DNA from: CAKMZU01 sp965248335
GTDB taxonomy: Bacteria > Pseudomonadota > Gammaproteobacteria > Pseudomonadales > DT-91
Direction: 5' to 3'
Assembly: GCA_965248335.1 (NCBI GenBank)
Contig: CBDFIY010000003.1
Coordinates: 1,364,001 to 1,428,000 of the forward strand
Length of the DNA: 64,000 bases
Shown here: piece after piece, positions 1-9,000 of the stretch
How the letters are laid out: the number at the start of each line of letters is the position of its first letter
How positions within the stretch are numbered: position 1 is the first letter of the stretch
Notes under the pieces: model-generated
What the model was told of the DNA's origin: nothing
Databases searched by the model: none
What the model saw: the letters and a program-made list of their open reading frames with translations, nothing else
Position numbers and translations under genes: made by a program

Positions 1-1
1 T

Positions 2-808
2 CGCCCGCTTGGCTTTAGCTTTATTGATGATTGTGAGTATGATGAATTAGATCTTTTGATCGTGCTAGAAAGCGGCACTGTTGTCGAGGCATATAAAGAG
101 AAGCTTCATAGGGCGACTTGCCCGATCATTGGTATGAGTAAGAGCTTACGTATTTTATCGCCAGAAACGTTTACAGGGGAAATACCACAGTCGACCGTCA
201 TCGGTGTATTAGAGCCTGCTGCAACTGCCTTGTTGCAAGTGTTGCCGGATAAAAAACTGGAGGCTTTGGATTGTAAAGTGCTTTGCTCGGCCGAACTCTT
301 TGGGCTGGCTGGGATTCAAGAGCTGGCGGCTCAAACAGCAAAACTTCTGAATGTGCAACCCGTTGAAAATAAGGTGTTTAGCAAACAGTTGCCCTTTAAC
401 TTTTTCCCTATTGCTGAAAATCAATTTGGCAGAGATCTTGAGGCAGCGCTTAAGGCGCAGCTGCATGTTGCTTTTGATATCAGTGACGTGAGCATTGAAG
501 GTGTGCAGATGCCCGTGTTTCATGGTCAAACTGTGCTAGTGTCGGCCATCTTTGCGGATGAAGTCGATTTGCCGATCATGATAGAAGCTTGGCAAGGCAG
601 TGAGCGCATTCAATATACGAATAACACGAGCGCTGTCTCTCATCTTGCGTTAACCGAAACGGATATGTCGATGGTTGTATCTCAAGCAAAAGTGAGTGAT
701 CACGACGCCTACCGCCTTGATTTTTGGCTGATATTAGATGAGAACCCCGTAGTCGTCCGCGAAAGTTTGATACCCTTATCAGAATTGTTGCTAAAAAATT
801 CTTTATAA
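2..808 (+). CDS. usg: Usg-type aspartate-semialdehyde dehydrogenase family protein (5' truncated by window edge)
   Basis: The reading frame is open from base 2 with no stop, so the gene begins outside the window; a TTG at 56 is the first possible start inside it but cuts into the fold, and I do not consider it the true start. The visible part matches the dimerisation and C-terminal half of the Asd family: the segment around FNFFPIAENQFGRDLE and the later VQMPVFHGQTVLVSAIF resemble the corresponding Asd motifs. The catalytic-cysteine region expected in true Asd is not recognisable, which suits the Usg paralogue. Usg genes sit between asd/leuB and fimV-truA in Pseudomonas, as recalled, and fimV follows here 176 bases downstream. 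The role of Usg is poorly defined. Family is fairly sure, exact function is not. Confidence 0.75.
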   Translation, partial: RPLGFSFIDDCEYDELDLLIVLESGTVVEAYKEKLHRATCPIIGMSKSLRILSPETFTGEIPQSTVIGVLEPAATALLQVLPDKKLEALDCKVLCSAELFGLAGIQELAAQTAKLLNVQPVENKVFSKQLPFNFFPIAENQFGRDLEAALKAQLHVAFDISDVSIEGVQMPVFHGQTVLVSAIFADEVDLPIMIEAWQGSERIQYTNNTSAVSHLALTETDMSMVVSQAKVSDHDAYRLDFWLILDENPVVVRESLIPLSELLLKNSL

Positions 809-984
809 TGAATACTTAGTTCATAACGTTGAGAAGCTAAGTTTTAGTAACTTTAACTTAGCTAGATAATAATTATAATAAAGCAAGTTCTCGACTGCAC
901 CCTGCCACCGGTTTGGGTGCCATTAATAAAAGAGCAACGGAAATCTCCGCGACGAGTTTGCTCAATACATTTAAGGTAGGGTAT

Positions 985-3702
985 ATGTATCGTAAAGTGG
1001 CCGGTATCGTCATAGGCGCAGCAGCAATTCATGGAAGTTATGTCGCAGCGCTGGGGCTAGGCGAAATGACTATGCGTTCTGCATTACATCAGCCACTCAA
1101 CGCAGAAATCAAACTAACAAATACGGGTGATCTCGACGCCGATCAAATTAGAATTCGTTTAGCCGATCAAAGAGCGTTTGATATGGCAGGCGTTGAACGG
1201 ACATATTTTTTAACTAACATGCTTTTTAATGTGGTGCGTGATGCTAATGGTGATGCCGTCATTCAAGTAACCACCAAGAAAAGCGTGAAAGAACCTTTTT
1301 TAGATTTTTTAGTCGAAGTACGCTGGCCAACAGGAAAAGTCGTTCGTTCTTATACAGCTTTGGTTGATTTGCCCGTTTATGACACCAGTGATAAGCCTGT
1401 TATCAATCGCTATTCTGCGCCTCAGCAGCAATCTCAACCAGCGTCTACGAATGAAACTTACAGTCAGCCGAATCAAGTTGAAAGCTTCAGCTATAATCAG
1501 CCGAAAGTGGCAGCGGTGCCTCTTCAACCTACTGATCCTGATGGTACCTATCGCATTAAAAATAATGATACCTTATGGGAAATTGCTAAAAAAGTGCGCC
1601 CTTCGTCTGATTTGTCTATCAGTAAAACGATGCTGGCATTGCAGAGGAATAATCCCAATGCATTCCCTGGCAACAATATCAATCGCATCAAGTCAGGCTC
1701 TGTTTTAAGAATTCCAACGGCGGCTGAAATTAATCATTTGAGCAAACAAACAACGGCTGCAATTATTTCTGCACAAAATAAGCAATGGCAAGGTGCGCAG
1801 CTTAATGCGACAGAAGCCGCAGCTATCGCGGCACCACCTGTATTAAAAGAAGAGGGACATTTGAGCCTTACATCATCAGGTGCAGGGCAAAGTGATGGTA
1901 CGCAAGATAAAGGCGCTATGCAGGCAGGCGTCACGGCGACAAATGATGAGGCGTTAGCGGTTACTCAGCTTGAAAATGATGAGCTTAATACCAAGGTTAA
2001 AGCGTTGTCTGGTCAAATCTCAGAACTCGAACGGCTGATTGAGTTAAAAGATGCTGAAATGGCGACTATGCAAGCACAGCTAGCGGAGCAAAATGCAGCT
2101 AGCGACGTAGAGGCTACGGTGCAGGCCGATACAGTAAATGTAGAACAGCCTTTAGAATCTGACATTCCTGCACCTATACTTGCACCTATAGAAGATAAGC
2201 TGGCGATACAGGATGAAGACGTTGTTTCAGTTATAGAGGAGCACTCGACTCAAGAGGTGCATGAAGAAACGCTAGAAAAAACATCCTCATTTGCCTTTAT
2301 TAAAAATATGAACCCATTGCATATTGGTATTTTTGGCCTTTTCATTATGTCGTTAGTTGGCGCTTTTGCGATTCAGCGTCGCAACAAAAAAGAGCGAGAA
2401 GCCTTAGCGACTGCCATGAATTTCAACTACGACGATTTAGATAAGCCCCTAATTGAAGAGGCAGGCGTTGAGGAACCGTATGAGGCGCGTGTTGAGGAAG
2501 TGCCAGCATCGGATGACGGTATCGAGACAATTGAGACTTTTGACGAGGTTTCTGCTGATACTAAGGATGAGCCGCTTGTCGTAGAAACAGACGATGCGTT
2601 AGGCGAAGCAGATATTTATGTTGCTTACGGGCGTTATGATCAGGCAGTTGAATTATTGCAAAGCGCAATTGCAACAAATGATGACACCATCCCTTTACGT
2701 AACAAATTATTGGGTATTTATCTTGAAACTGATGACAGGGACAATTTCCGTCATGAATATGCTGAGTCCTTGACCTTAGGTTATGCGCCTGTGGTAAGTC
2801 ATGCCAAAGATTTACTTAGCTCGTCGGACCATTCTGAATGGTTGGATGACATTGCCTCGGATGTTGATGAAGATGCCGTCACATTAGACGATGATTTTTC
2901 TTTTGAGCAGGCTTTAGAGAAAGATAAAGAGATTGAAGAAACGGCAGTTCTAGAGGATGAACCTTTGGATTTCGATGAATCATTGCTGACATCGACAAAT
3001 CTTGAGGATAATGAAGGCGTGCCTGTAACACCTGTATTAGAAGACACTGAATTACAAACAGAATTAAATGAAATCGATATTGATCTTAGCGATCTAGAAT
3101 CGATTGATAGTGCAGATAGTGTTGCTGATTCTGGCGATATAAAGTCTATTTATAATTCTGATGAAGATGCCGTTGATCAGAGCAAAGAGGAAGAAACTTT
3201 TGATATTGACCTCTCTGATTTTGATTTATCTTTTGATGATGAATCAGAAGTAGAAAGTGATATTACTCCTACGGATAACGTTGAAGATGAACTTAATCTT
3301 ATTGAAATAGACGATATTAAAAGCGGCGATTCTGCTTTGGGTTTATCCGATGTGAATAACGCTGTTACTGAAGAAGTTTTTGAGATATCTGATAGTGATG
3401 AGACCAGTCTCGATGACTCAATTGAGGCATTAGTACAGTTATCTGAAATAGCTTTGGGTGAGGATGAGGAAACAGCTTTTATGGAGGAAGAGGATAGCGT
3501 AGAATCATTCGACTTTGATAATGATCCAGATTTAAGCTTTATCTCCAGTGTCGATGAGGTGGCTACAAAACTAGATTTAGCGCGTGCTTATATTGATATG
3601 GGTGATATTGATGGTGCTAAAGACATGTTAAAAGAAGTCATAGAAGATGGTGAACAGCCGCAAAAAGAAGAAGCGAACCAACTTTTAGAAAGTTGCACTT
3701 AA
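985..3702 (+). CDS. fimV: FimV-family pilus assembly / polar hub protein
   Basis: FimV is an inner-membrane protein whose periplasmic part binds peptidoglycan and whose cytoplasmic part supports type IV pilus and type II secretion assembly and polar signalling. I take ATG 985 (905 residues) because AAGGTAGGG lies just upstream and a signal-like segment follows; an in-frame upstream start at 913 lacks support. Visible order: N-terminal hydrophobic segment (1-25), conserved FimV N-domain (GLGEMTMRSALHQPLNAEI), a LysM domain (about 185-245, YRIKNNDTLWEIAKKV), a short coiled coil (about 330-370), a transmembrane helix (about 440-462), a long acidic Asp/Glu-rich cytoplasmic region and the C-terminal FimV TPR-like domain (about 850-905, ARAYIDMGDIDGAKDML). 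The size and acidity are typical of the family. A terminator hairpin follows. Confidence 0.93.
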   Translation: MYRKVAGIVIGAAAIHGSYVAALGLGEMTMRSALHQPLNAEIKLTNTGDLDADQIRIRLADQRAFDMAGVERTYFLTNMLFNVVRDANGDAVIQVTTKKSVKEPFLDFLVEVRWPTGKVVRSYTALVDLPVYDTSDKPVINRYSAPQQQSQPASTNETYSQPNQVESFSYNQPKVAAVPLQPTDPDGTYRIKNNDTLWEIAKKVRPSSDLSISKTMLALQRNNPNAFPGNNINRIKSGSVLRIPTAAEINHLSKQTTAAIISAQNKQWQGAQLNATEAAAIAAPPVLKEEGHLSLTSSGAGQSDGTQDKGAMQAGVTATNDEALAVTQLENDELNTKVKALSGQISELERLIELKDAEMATMQAQLAEQNAASDVEATVQADTVNVEQPLESDIPAPILAPIEDKLAIQDEDVVSVIEEHSTQEVHEETLEKTSSFAFIKNMNPLHIGIFGLFIMSLVGAFAIQRRNKKEREALATAMNFNYDDLDKPLIEEAGVEEPYEARVEEVPASDDGIETIETFDEVSADTKDEPLVVETDDALGEADIYVAYGRYDQAVELLQSAIATNDDTIPLRNKLLGIYLETDDRDNFRHEYAESLTLGYAPVVSHAKDLLSSSDHSEWLDDIASDVDEDAVTLDDDFSFEQALEKDKEIEETAVLEDEPLDFDESLLTSTNLEDNEGVPVTPVLEDTELQTELNEIDIDLSDLESIDSADSVADSGDIKSIYNSDEDAVDQSKEEETFDIDLSDFDLSFDDESEVESDITPTDNVEDELNLIEIDDIKSGDSALGLSDVNNAVTEEVFEISDSDETSLDDSIEALVQLSEIALGEDEETAFMEEEDSVESFDFDNDPDLSFISSVDEVATKLDLARAYIDMGDIDGAKDMLKEVIEDGEQPQKEEANQLLESCT

Positions 3703-3724
3703 CTTACGTTTTTTATAAATAATT

Positions 3725-3751
3725 AAAAGGGCCTGTTTACAGGCCTTTTTT
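3725..3751 (+). terminator. Rho-independent terminator after fimV
   Basis: A GGCCTG/CAGGCC stem with a TTTA loop is preceded by AAAA and followed by six T residues. It lies 23 bases after the fimV stop. It also ends only about a dozen bases before the likely truA start, so read-through or a start within this zone must supply truA. Confidence 0.85.
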
Positions 3752-3762
3752 GGTTGATAATC

Positions 3763-4587
3763 TTGAAGAAATTTTCACAAATACCGATTACTACCCCAAA
3801 AATTGCGTTATGTATTGAGTATGATGGTAGCCAGTTTTATGGTTGGCAGATACAACGAAAACCACCGGTTATCACAGTTCAGGGTGAGCTCGAAAAAGCG
3901 CTGGCTTTTGTGGCTAACAGAGAAGTCAAAGTTTATTGTGCTGGCAGAACAGATGCGCGGGTACATGCAACAAACCAGGTTGTGCATTTTGAAAACGATG
4001 TTGCTCGCAGCGAGCAAGCTTGGATACGCGGCGTTAATGCAAGATTACCTGATAATATTGCGGTGAAATGGGCGGTCGGTGTCGATGAGCCTTTTCATGC
4101 GCGTTTTTCAGCGCAAACCCGTACCTATCACTACATTATTCATAATACCGATATTCGCTCTCCCATATTACACAACAAGGTTACGTTAGTTTATGAAAAA
4201 CTCGATGCGGGACGTATGCATCAAGCTGCGCAAGCGTTATTAGGCGAGCACGATTTTTCTGGGTATCGTGCGGCGGGGTGTCAATCTCACTCAAGCCATA
4301 GACGAATGGATGTAATTAATGTGGTGCGACAAGGTGATTTTATTGTGACGACATTAACGGCCAATGCTTTTTTGTTGCATATGGTGCGCAATATCATGGG
4401 AACGTTAATCGACATCGGGAGCGAAAAAAAGAAGGTGGACTGGGCGAAAGAGGTTTTGGAGGCGAAAGACCGCACCTTAGCCAGTAAAACAGCACCTGCT
4501 TGCGGTTTATATTTAACACAAGTGGCTTATGATGAATCCTTTAAATTACCTGCCCCTCCATTTTCTTTTATGGTAGATCTAGGTTGA
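3763..4587 (+). CDS. truA: tRNA pseudouridine(38-40) synthase TruA
   Basis: TruA isomerises uridines 38-40 in the anticodon arm of many tRNAs. The protein shows the opening motif ALCIEYDGSQFYGWQ, the catalytic-aspartate motif AGRTDARVH (the usual GRTDAGVH with Gly replaced by Arg), the FHARFSAQTRTYHYII segment and the C-terminal HMVRNIMGTLIDIG motif. Length (about 274 residues) is normal for the family. No ATG precedes the conserved N-terminus; the candidates are TTG 3763 and TTG 3754, and I prefer 3763 because it gives the usual short leader. The usg-fimV-truA order agrees with Pseudomonas, but trpF, which I recall as the next gene there, is absent. Confidence 0.93.
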   Translation: MKKFSQIPITTPKIALCIEYDGSQFYGWQIQRKPPVITVQGELEKALAFVANREVKVYCAGRTDARVHATNQVVHFENDVARSEQAWIRGVNARLPDNIAVKWAVGVDEPFHARFSAQTRTYHYIIHNTDIRSPILHNKVTLVYEKLDAGRMHQAAQALLGEHDFSGYRAAGCQSHSSHRRMDVINVVRQGDFIVTTLTANAFLLHMVRNIMGTLIDIGSEKKKVDWAKEVLEAKDRTLASKTAPACGLYLTQVAYDESFKLPAPPFSFMVDLG

Positions 4588-4678
4588 AAACTTATCATTA
4601 GATAGCGGCAAGGTGCGTATTCATAAAATCTATGATGTACCAAATAATAGCTACGCTGTATTTAAAAAGTTCGATAAC

Positions 4679-4726
4679 GCGAGGAGTGTACTTTCAGCAC
4701 CTTATGATGCTGGCAAGTCTCTCGCG
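4679..4726. other. Nested inverted repeats between truA and the aldehyde dehydrogenase gene
   Basis: An outer pair CGCGAG (4679-4684) and CTCGCG (4721-4726) encloses an inner pair CAGCA (4696-4700) and TGCTG (4708-4712). The arrangement could fold as a two-step hairpin in the 180-base gap between convergent genes. No T-run follows directly, so a terminator role is only a guess. Confidence 0.3.
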
Positions 4727-4766
4727 CTAATGTGTACTACCTTCTTAGGCCACATTTTTTTGTGCG

Positions 4767-6260
4767 CTAAAAAAAGCCCATTGCATTTTTATTGTAATTA
4801 ATCAAAATATTTTTAGTATGTCTGTAGCTGTTAAGGGTTGTCTTGTGCGTTTCTCTGCCGATTCCTGACTGCTTGTAGCCACCAAAAGACGCGTGGGCTG
4901 GGTACAGGTGATAGCAATTTACCCAAACACGCCCAGCTTCAATAGCTCTTGAGGCTTTTTGCATTTGATGCATATCTCGTGTCCATATCGCTGCACCTAA
5001 ACCATAATCGGTATCGTTCGCTATTGCGATGGCCTCGTCTTCATCTTTAAATGTTGCTACTGAGACAACGGGGCCAAAGATTTCTTCGCGAAAAATGCGC
5101 ATATCATTGGTGCCTTTAAACACAGTAGGCTCTACGTAAAAACCTGCCATGCCTTCAATTTCTCGATGCTTTCCGCCTAAAAGAAGCTCTGCACCTTCTT
5201 CTTTTCCAATAGTAATATATGACATGATTTTATCGAGCTGTGCTGCTGATGCTTGCGCGCCAATCATGATGGATGGGTCAAGCGGGTTGCCGTAAGTGAT
5301 AGCTTTAACACGCACAAGGGCTTTTTCCATAAACTTATCGTAAATAGATTCAGCAATTAACGCACGAGAGGGGCAGGTGCAGACTTCTCCTTGATTGAGG
5401 GCGAACATGACAAAACCTTCTATCGCTTTATCAAAAAGGGCATCATCTTCTGCGGCAATACTGTCAAAAAAAATATTGGGTGATTTCCCGCCAAGTTCGA
5501 GTGTTGCAGGGATTAAGTTTTCTGCAGCAGCATGTGCGATTGCTCTCCCTGTTACCGTAGAGCCAGTGAAGGCAATTTTAGCAATACGTGTTGATGTGGC
5601 AAGCGCAATACCTGCCTCTTGTCCGTAGCCATTCACGATATTGATAACACCTGCGGGTACAATGTCTTGAATGAGCTCCATGAGCACCAAAATGGAAACG
5701 GGCGTTTGCTCAGCAGGTTTTAGCACTACGCAGTTACCCGCTGCAATGGCTGGAGCAATTTTCCATGCGGCCATGACGATTGGAAAGTTCCAAGGGATGA
5801 TTTGCCCAACAACACCTAAGGGTTCATGGACTTCCATGCTTACGGTATAGTCATCGATATCAGAAAGCTCTCCCGTTTCGCCCCGGATCACGCCTGAAAA
5901 ATAACGGAAATGGTCAACGGCTAAAGGTATGTCTGCTGCCAACGTTTCGCGAATAGCTTTGCCGTTATCCCATGTTTCAATTCTGGCAAGTAGCTCAAGA
6001 TTTTCCTCTATTCGGTCGGCAATTTTTGATAGTAGGTTTGAGCGCTCTGCAATAGGCGTTTCCCCCCAGTTTGTTTTGGCTGCTTCTGCGGCGTCCAGTG
6101 CTAAATTTATATCGGCTTCACCGGAGCGTGCTACTTGAGTGAAAACTTGCCCATCTACGGGTGAAATGTTATCGAAATACTGGCCATCAACAGGGGCGAT
6201 CCATTCGCCGCCGATAAAATTAACGTACTTCTTTTTAAATTGAGGTATATCAAAAGTCAT
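4767..6260 (-). CDS. NAD-dependent aldehyde dehydrogenase, ExaC/AldB/AcoD type
   Basis: It oxidises an aldehyde, most likely acetaldehyde or another short aldehyde, to the acid with NAD(P)+. Visible are the cofactor segment PWNFPIVMAAWKIAPA, the Rossmann glycine motif FTGSTVTGRAI, the catalytic glutamate in LELGGKSPN and the catalytic cysteine in NQGEVCTCPSRALI. The NQGEVCTCPSR form and the C-terminal AMGFF are characteristic of the ExaC/AldB subgroup rather than betaine-aldehyde enzymes. ATG 6260 gives 497 residues and is preceded by AGGTTA at a suitable distance; an upstream ATG at 6320 would add 20 residues unlike the family. It stands alone, convergent with truA. No ethanol-oxidation gene is nearby, so the physiological substrate is not shown. 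Confidence 0.9.
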   Translation of the reverse strand: MTFDIPQFKKKYVNFIGGEWIAPVDGQYFDNISPVDGQVFTQVARSGEADINLALDAAEAAKTNWGETPIAERSNLLSKIADRIEENLELLARIETWDNGKAIRETLAADIPLAVDHFRYFSGVIRGETGELSDIDDYTVSMEVHEPLGVVGQIIPWNFPIVMAAWKIAPAIAAGNCVVLKPAEQTPVSILVLMELIQDIVPAGVINIVNGYGQEAGIALATSTRIAKIAFTGSTVTGRAIAHAAAENLIPATLELGGKSPNIFFDSIAAEDDALFDKAIEGFVMFALNQGEVCTCPSRALIAESIYDKFMEKALVRVKAITYGNPLDPSIMIGAQASAAQLDKIMSYITIGKEEGAELLLGGKHREIEGMAGFYVEPTVFKGTNDMRIFREEIFGPVVSVATFKDEDEAIAIANDTDYGLGAAIWTRDMHQMQKASRAIEAGRVWVNCYHLYPAHASFGGYKQSGIGRETHKTTLNSYRHTKNILINYNKNAMGFF

Positions 6261-6643
6261 AGCTAACCTAGTAGTAATACGGAGATTATTATGACTGCCG
6301 CTTATGGTTAAAGTTTCCATCCAATATGTGTTGAGATGTAGGCTTTAAATTAGCGATTGAATGTAAATTTTGCATCTAAGTTCTGTTGTTAATAGATAGG
6401 GCTGTTACCGATTGAAAAGAATGTACGATTTATTCCCTCTGAATCAGGGTAGAGGTAATGGATTTCTAAGCTATCTGTTCTGTGATTTTGATCATGTCCA
6501 AGACAAGATTGTTTCTCAATCGTTGCAATGAGTGGCTTAGGGTGAGTAAGCTTACTGTGGCACGTTATCACTTTAGGTGTTGTGCTCAGTTGCTTCAGAT
6601 ATCACTGCCGGTATTTTAATAAGAATATAAACAAGGCCTTTTC
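6261..6643. other. Divergent intergenic region without a recognisable gene
   Basis: This 383-base stretch separates the divergent aldehyde dehydrogenase and ChpA-like genes and should hold both promoters. A 60-codon frame on the minus strand (6389-6571) has no ribosome site or recognisable motif and I do not call it. I could not assign -35/-10 boxes with confidence. Confidence 0.5.
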
Positions 6644-8344
6644 GTGTTAGAACTCAAGCCAATAGATACGACATCATTAAACATTGTTTATGGTGAAATG
6701 AATAAAACCTTACTTTCTGTCAGTAAGAATATCGAGATTTTCGCACAAGACCCAGCTGCTACAGATAGTATCAGTCAAGCGCAAGCAGCAATGCGTCAAG
6801 TCTCAGGCGTCCTGGGTTTATTGGGTGTCGATTGCGCGAAAGACATGGCTGAATTGTTATGCGTATTAATCGCTAAAATGGATGAAAAAGAGAAAAAGAA
6901 TCCTGTTTATGCATTGAAAGTTCTTGGTCATGGGTTGGTGGGTTTAACCTGTTACCTTGATTATATTATGGATACTCAAACCCGTTGTATGGCCCTGATT
7001 ATACCTTTTATCAACGAATTACGCTCAGCAATGTCAATGCCATTACTCGCAGAGAGCGAGGTGGCAGGCTATAACGGGGCTAAGAAAAATCTTGATCCAC
7101 AGATAGAGGGGTCGACGCAGACTGAGGCGATGCTCAATGCGCTATTTAAGCGTGTACGTGCGCTCTATCAAGTAGGTTTGTTAGGTTTGCTGAACGAGGA
7201 AAATACGCAAGCTAAACTCAGGTTAATGTTTCGCTCGATGAAACGACTGTCATCTTCTCTCATGCATACACAGAACAGAACTCTATGGCGATTGTCAGAA
7301 GCAGTTTTTGAGGCAACCTTAGCAGGAAATCTAGAAGTTAATTTTACACGTAAACGTCTTTTTCTGAGGATTGATACGGCATTAAGGGAGGCATTAAAAA
7401 GTGCCAGTGTCAGTGAGTATGCAGGTAATGAACAGCTCATCCAAGAATTAAGCTATTTGGTTTCTGTCGCGCATTGTAGTAAGGATTCAAACACAGAGGT
7501 TAGGTCGAATCTGTCTATTCAGGAGTCGCTTATATCTGACCGGGTGATACAAGACCAGCGGGCTATTATGCAGGGCCCTAGCGCTGCAACTGTATCTGCA
7601 TTAATTGAGGTTGTTCTTAATGATTTGGCTGTTGTTAAAAATACACTCGAGACTTTGTCTGAAGGTTTTGAACTGGATTATAACCCCTCTGAAATGATTG
7701 CACAGTTTGATCGTATCAAAAATGTTTTGTCATTGGTTGGTGCCATTGAGCCTGCTCGTCTATTAGTCGAAGTTTGTAAAGTCATTAAATCGGTAGAAGG
7801 TGAGATAACAAAAGATCACCTGTATTTGATGGCTGATCATATTTTGCATGTAGAGGGTTTGCTAAGTGATTTATCACGTCTGAGCTTGGTGCAGAGTGAT
7901 GTTTCTATCGGTGCCGGTATCGACAGAAGAATAGTCTTGTCTAACAGTCAACTTAAGACTGCCGAGCGGCAATTAATTGTTGAATCTCTTGAAAGTCTGA
8001 ATCAAGCGAGACAAGCCTTTAATGCCTACCTTGAGTCAGGTTATAGCACTACATTTATTCACGACATTGTTTTGTATGTTGAGTCTCTTAAGGGTGTTGT
8101 CAATATGCTTGGGCATAGTCGAGCTGCGGCTACGCTGATTGAAGTTATTAATGCATTGTCTGTTTTAACAAAAGAGCCGCCGAAATTGGATGAAGATAAC
8201 GCCGTATTCCAGGGTATTGCTGATACCTTGATTGCCTTGGAGTATTATCTTAGTGAAATTCAAGCAGGTGCGAAGGCGCCTGTGTCTGTGTTGCAAGTGG
8301 CAGAAGAAAGCATGAAGATCCGCTACCTAAAAGAAACTGTATAA
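6644..8344 (+). CDS. ChpA/PilL N-terminal-like helical (pseudo-Hpt) protein
   Basis: The 566-residue protein is almost all helical, with no signal peptide or membrane segment. Its segments AQAAMRQVSGVLGLLGVD, FDRIKNVLSLVGAIEPARLL and ESLKGVVNMLGHSRAAATLI look like three repeats of the Hpt-like unit found at the N-terminus of ChpA/PilL chemosensory kinases. The phospho-accepting histidine expected in an active Hpt unit is not seen in these repeats, so a scaffold role is more likely than phosphotransfer; this is inference. No CheA kinase, REC or CheW domain is attached. The GTG start at 6644 follows AAGGCC. It leads a tight unit: the next gene starts 14 bases after its stop. The specific function is unknown. 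Confidence 0.6.
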   Translation: MLELKPIDTTSLNIVYGEMNKTLLSVSKNIEIFAQDPAATDSISQAQAAMRQVSGVLGLLGVDCAKDMAELLCVLIAKMDEKEKKNPVYALKVLGHGLVGLTCYLDYIMDTQTRCMALIIPFINELRSAMSMPLLAESEVAGYNGAKKNLDPQIEGSTQTEAMLNALFKRVRALYQVGLLGLLNEENTQAKLRLMFRSMKRLSSSLMHTQNRTLWRLSEAVFEATLAGNLEVNFTRKRLFLRIDTALREALKSASVSEYAGNEQLIQELSYLVSVAHCSKDSNTEVRSNLSIQESLISDRVIQDQRAIMQGPSAATVSALIEVVLNDLAVVKNTLETLSEGFELDYNPSEMIAQFDRIKNVLSLVGAIEPARLLVEVCKVIKSVEGEITKDHLYLMADHILHVEGLLSDLSRLSLVQSDVSIGAGIDRRIVLSNSQLKTAERQLIVESLESLNQARQAFNAYLESGYSTTFIHDIVLYVESLKGVVNMLGHSRAAATLIEVINALSVLTKEPPKLDEDNAVFQGIADTLIALEYYLSEIQAGAKAPVSVLQVAEESMKIRYLKETV

Positions 8345-8357
8345 GAAGGAAGGTCTG

Positions 8358-8975
8358 ATGGATTTTTTATATATTAATATTGTTTTGTTGGTGGTCGGTG
8401 CGCTGGCGTTTGTCATTGCCTTAAAGTTGCTCATTAAACCTGGCTGGTTCAAAGGTTTTATTAGAGGCTGCCTAGGATTTTCATTAATTGCCTTAACGGT
8501 GGTGTTGGGTTCTTCAAGTTTACATTTGTCTGATTTTACCTTTGCTTACCCATCAGATATTTTGGCTACTATCAGTGTTAAGAAAGTTTCAACACAGGTC
8601 TACTCAGTAACCATAAAGCCAGTAAACGCTAGCAAGGAAATAAAGGTTAAAGTTGTTGGTGATATGTTCCAGATTAGTACGGATAAAGTTTTCCTACCTT
8701 TTTTGGGTGACCGCAGCTTATTTCAGTTAACACACCTGAAAACAAAGTATTATGCACTTGAGCAACAAGAATCAAAAAGAATTAGTAACTTTTCACTAAA
8801 AAAAGACTCATACCCAATCAATGTTTGGGATATGCTTGCCGCATTCGGGTTTAATCAGGTGGCTCAACCAAAAGCCACGCCTTTTTATGCCATGATAGGT
8901 GGAGAAGTGCTATCCTTGAGTCTTTTCCATGGCGGTTTATTATTAAAACCTATCGATACACCGCCGACATCGTAG
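8358..8975 (+). CDS. Conserved hypothetical inner-membrane protein
   Basis: The 205-residue protein has two N-terminal transmembrane segments (about 5-25 and 33-53), followed by a roughly 150-residue domain probably outside the membrane. It has no cysteine cluster or enzyme motif that I recognise. GAAGGA just before ATG 8358 is a strong ribosome site. It lies between the ChpA-like gene and sohB, separated from each by fewer than 30 bases, so the three are likely co-transcribed. The fold of the soluble part (several beta-rich stretches such as YSVTIKPVNASKEIKVKVVG) is undetermined. Confidence 0.65.
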   Translation: MDFLYINIVLLVVGALAFVIALKLLIKPGWFKGFIRGCLGFSLIALTVVLGSSSLHLSDFTFAYPSDILATISVKKVSTQVYSVTIKPVNASKEIKVKVVGDMFQISTDKVFLPFLGDRSLFQLTHLKTKYYALEQQESKRISNFSLKKDSYPINVWDMLAAFGFNQVAQPKATPFYAMIGGEVLSLSLFHGGLLLKPIDTPPTS

Positions 8976-9000
8976 TGTGATTGTGTAACGGAGGTTATTC

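Noticed and set aside
4613..4801. 62-codon frame between truA and the aldehyde dehydrogenase
   Set aside because: It overlaps the end of the dehydrogenase on the other strand and has no motif or ribosome site.
6389..6571. 60-codon minus-strand frame in the intergenic region
   Set aside because: No ribosome site, motif or conserved context; short frames are common by chance.
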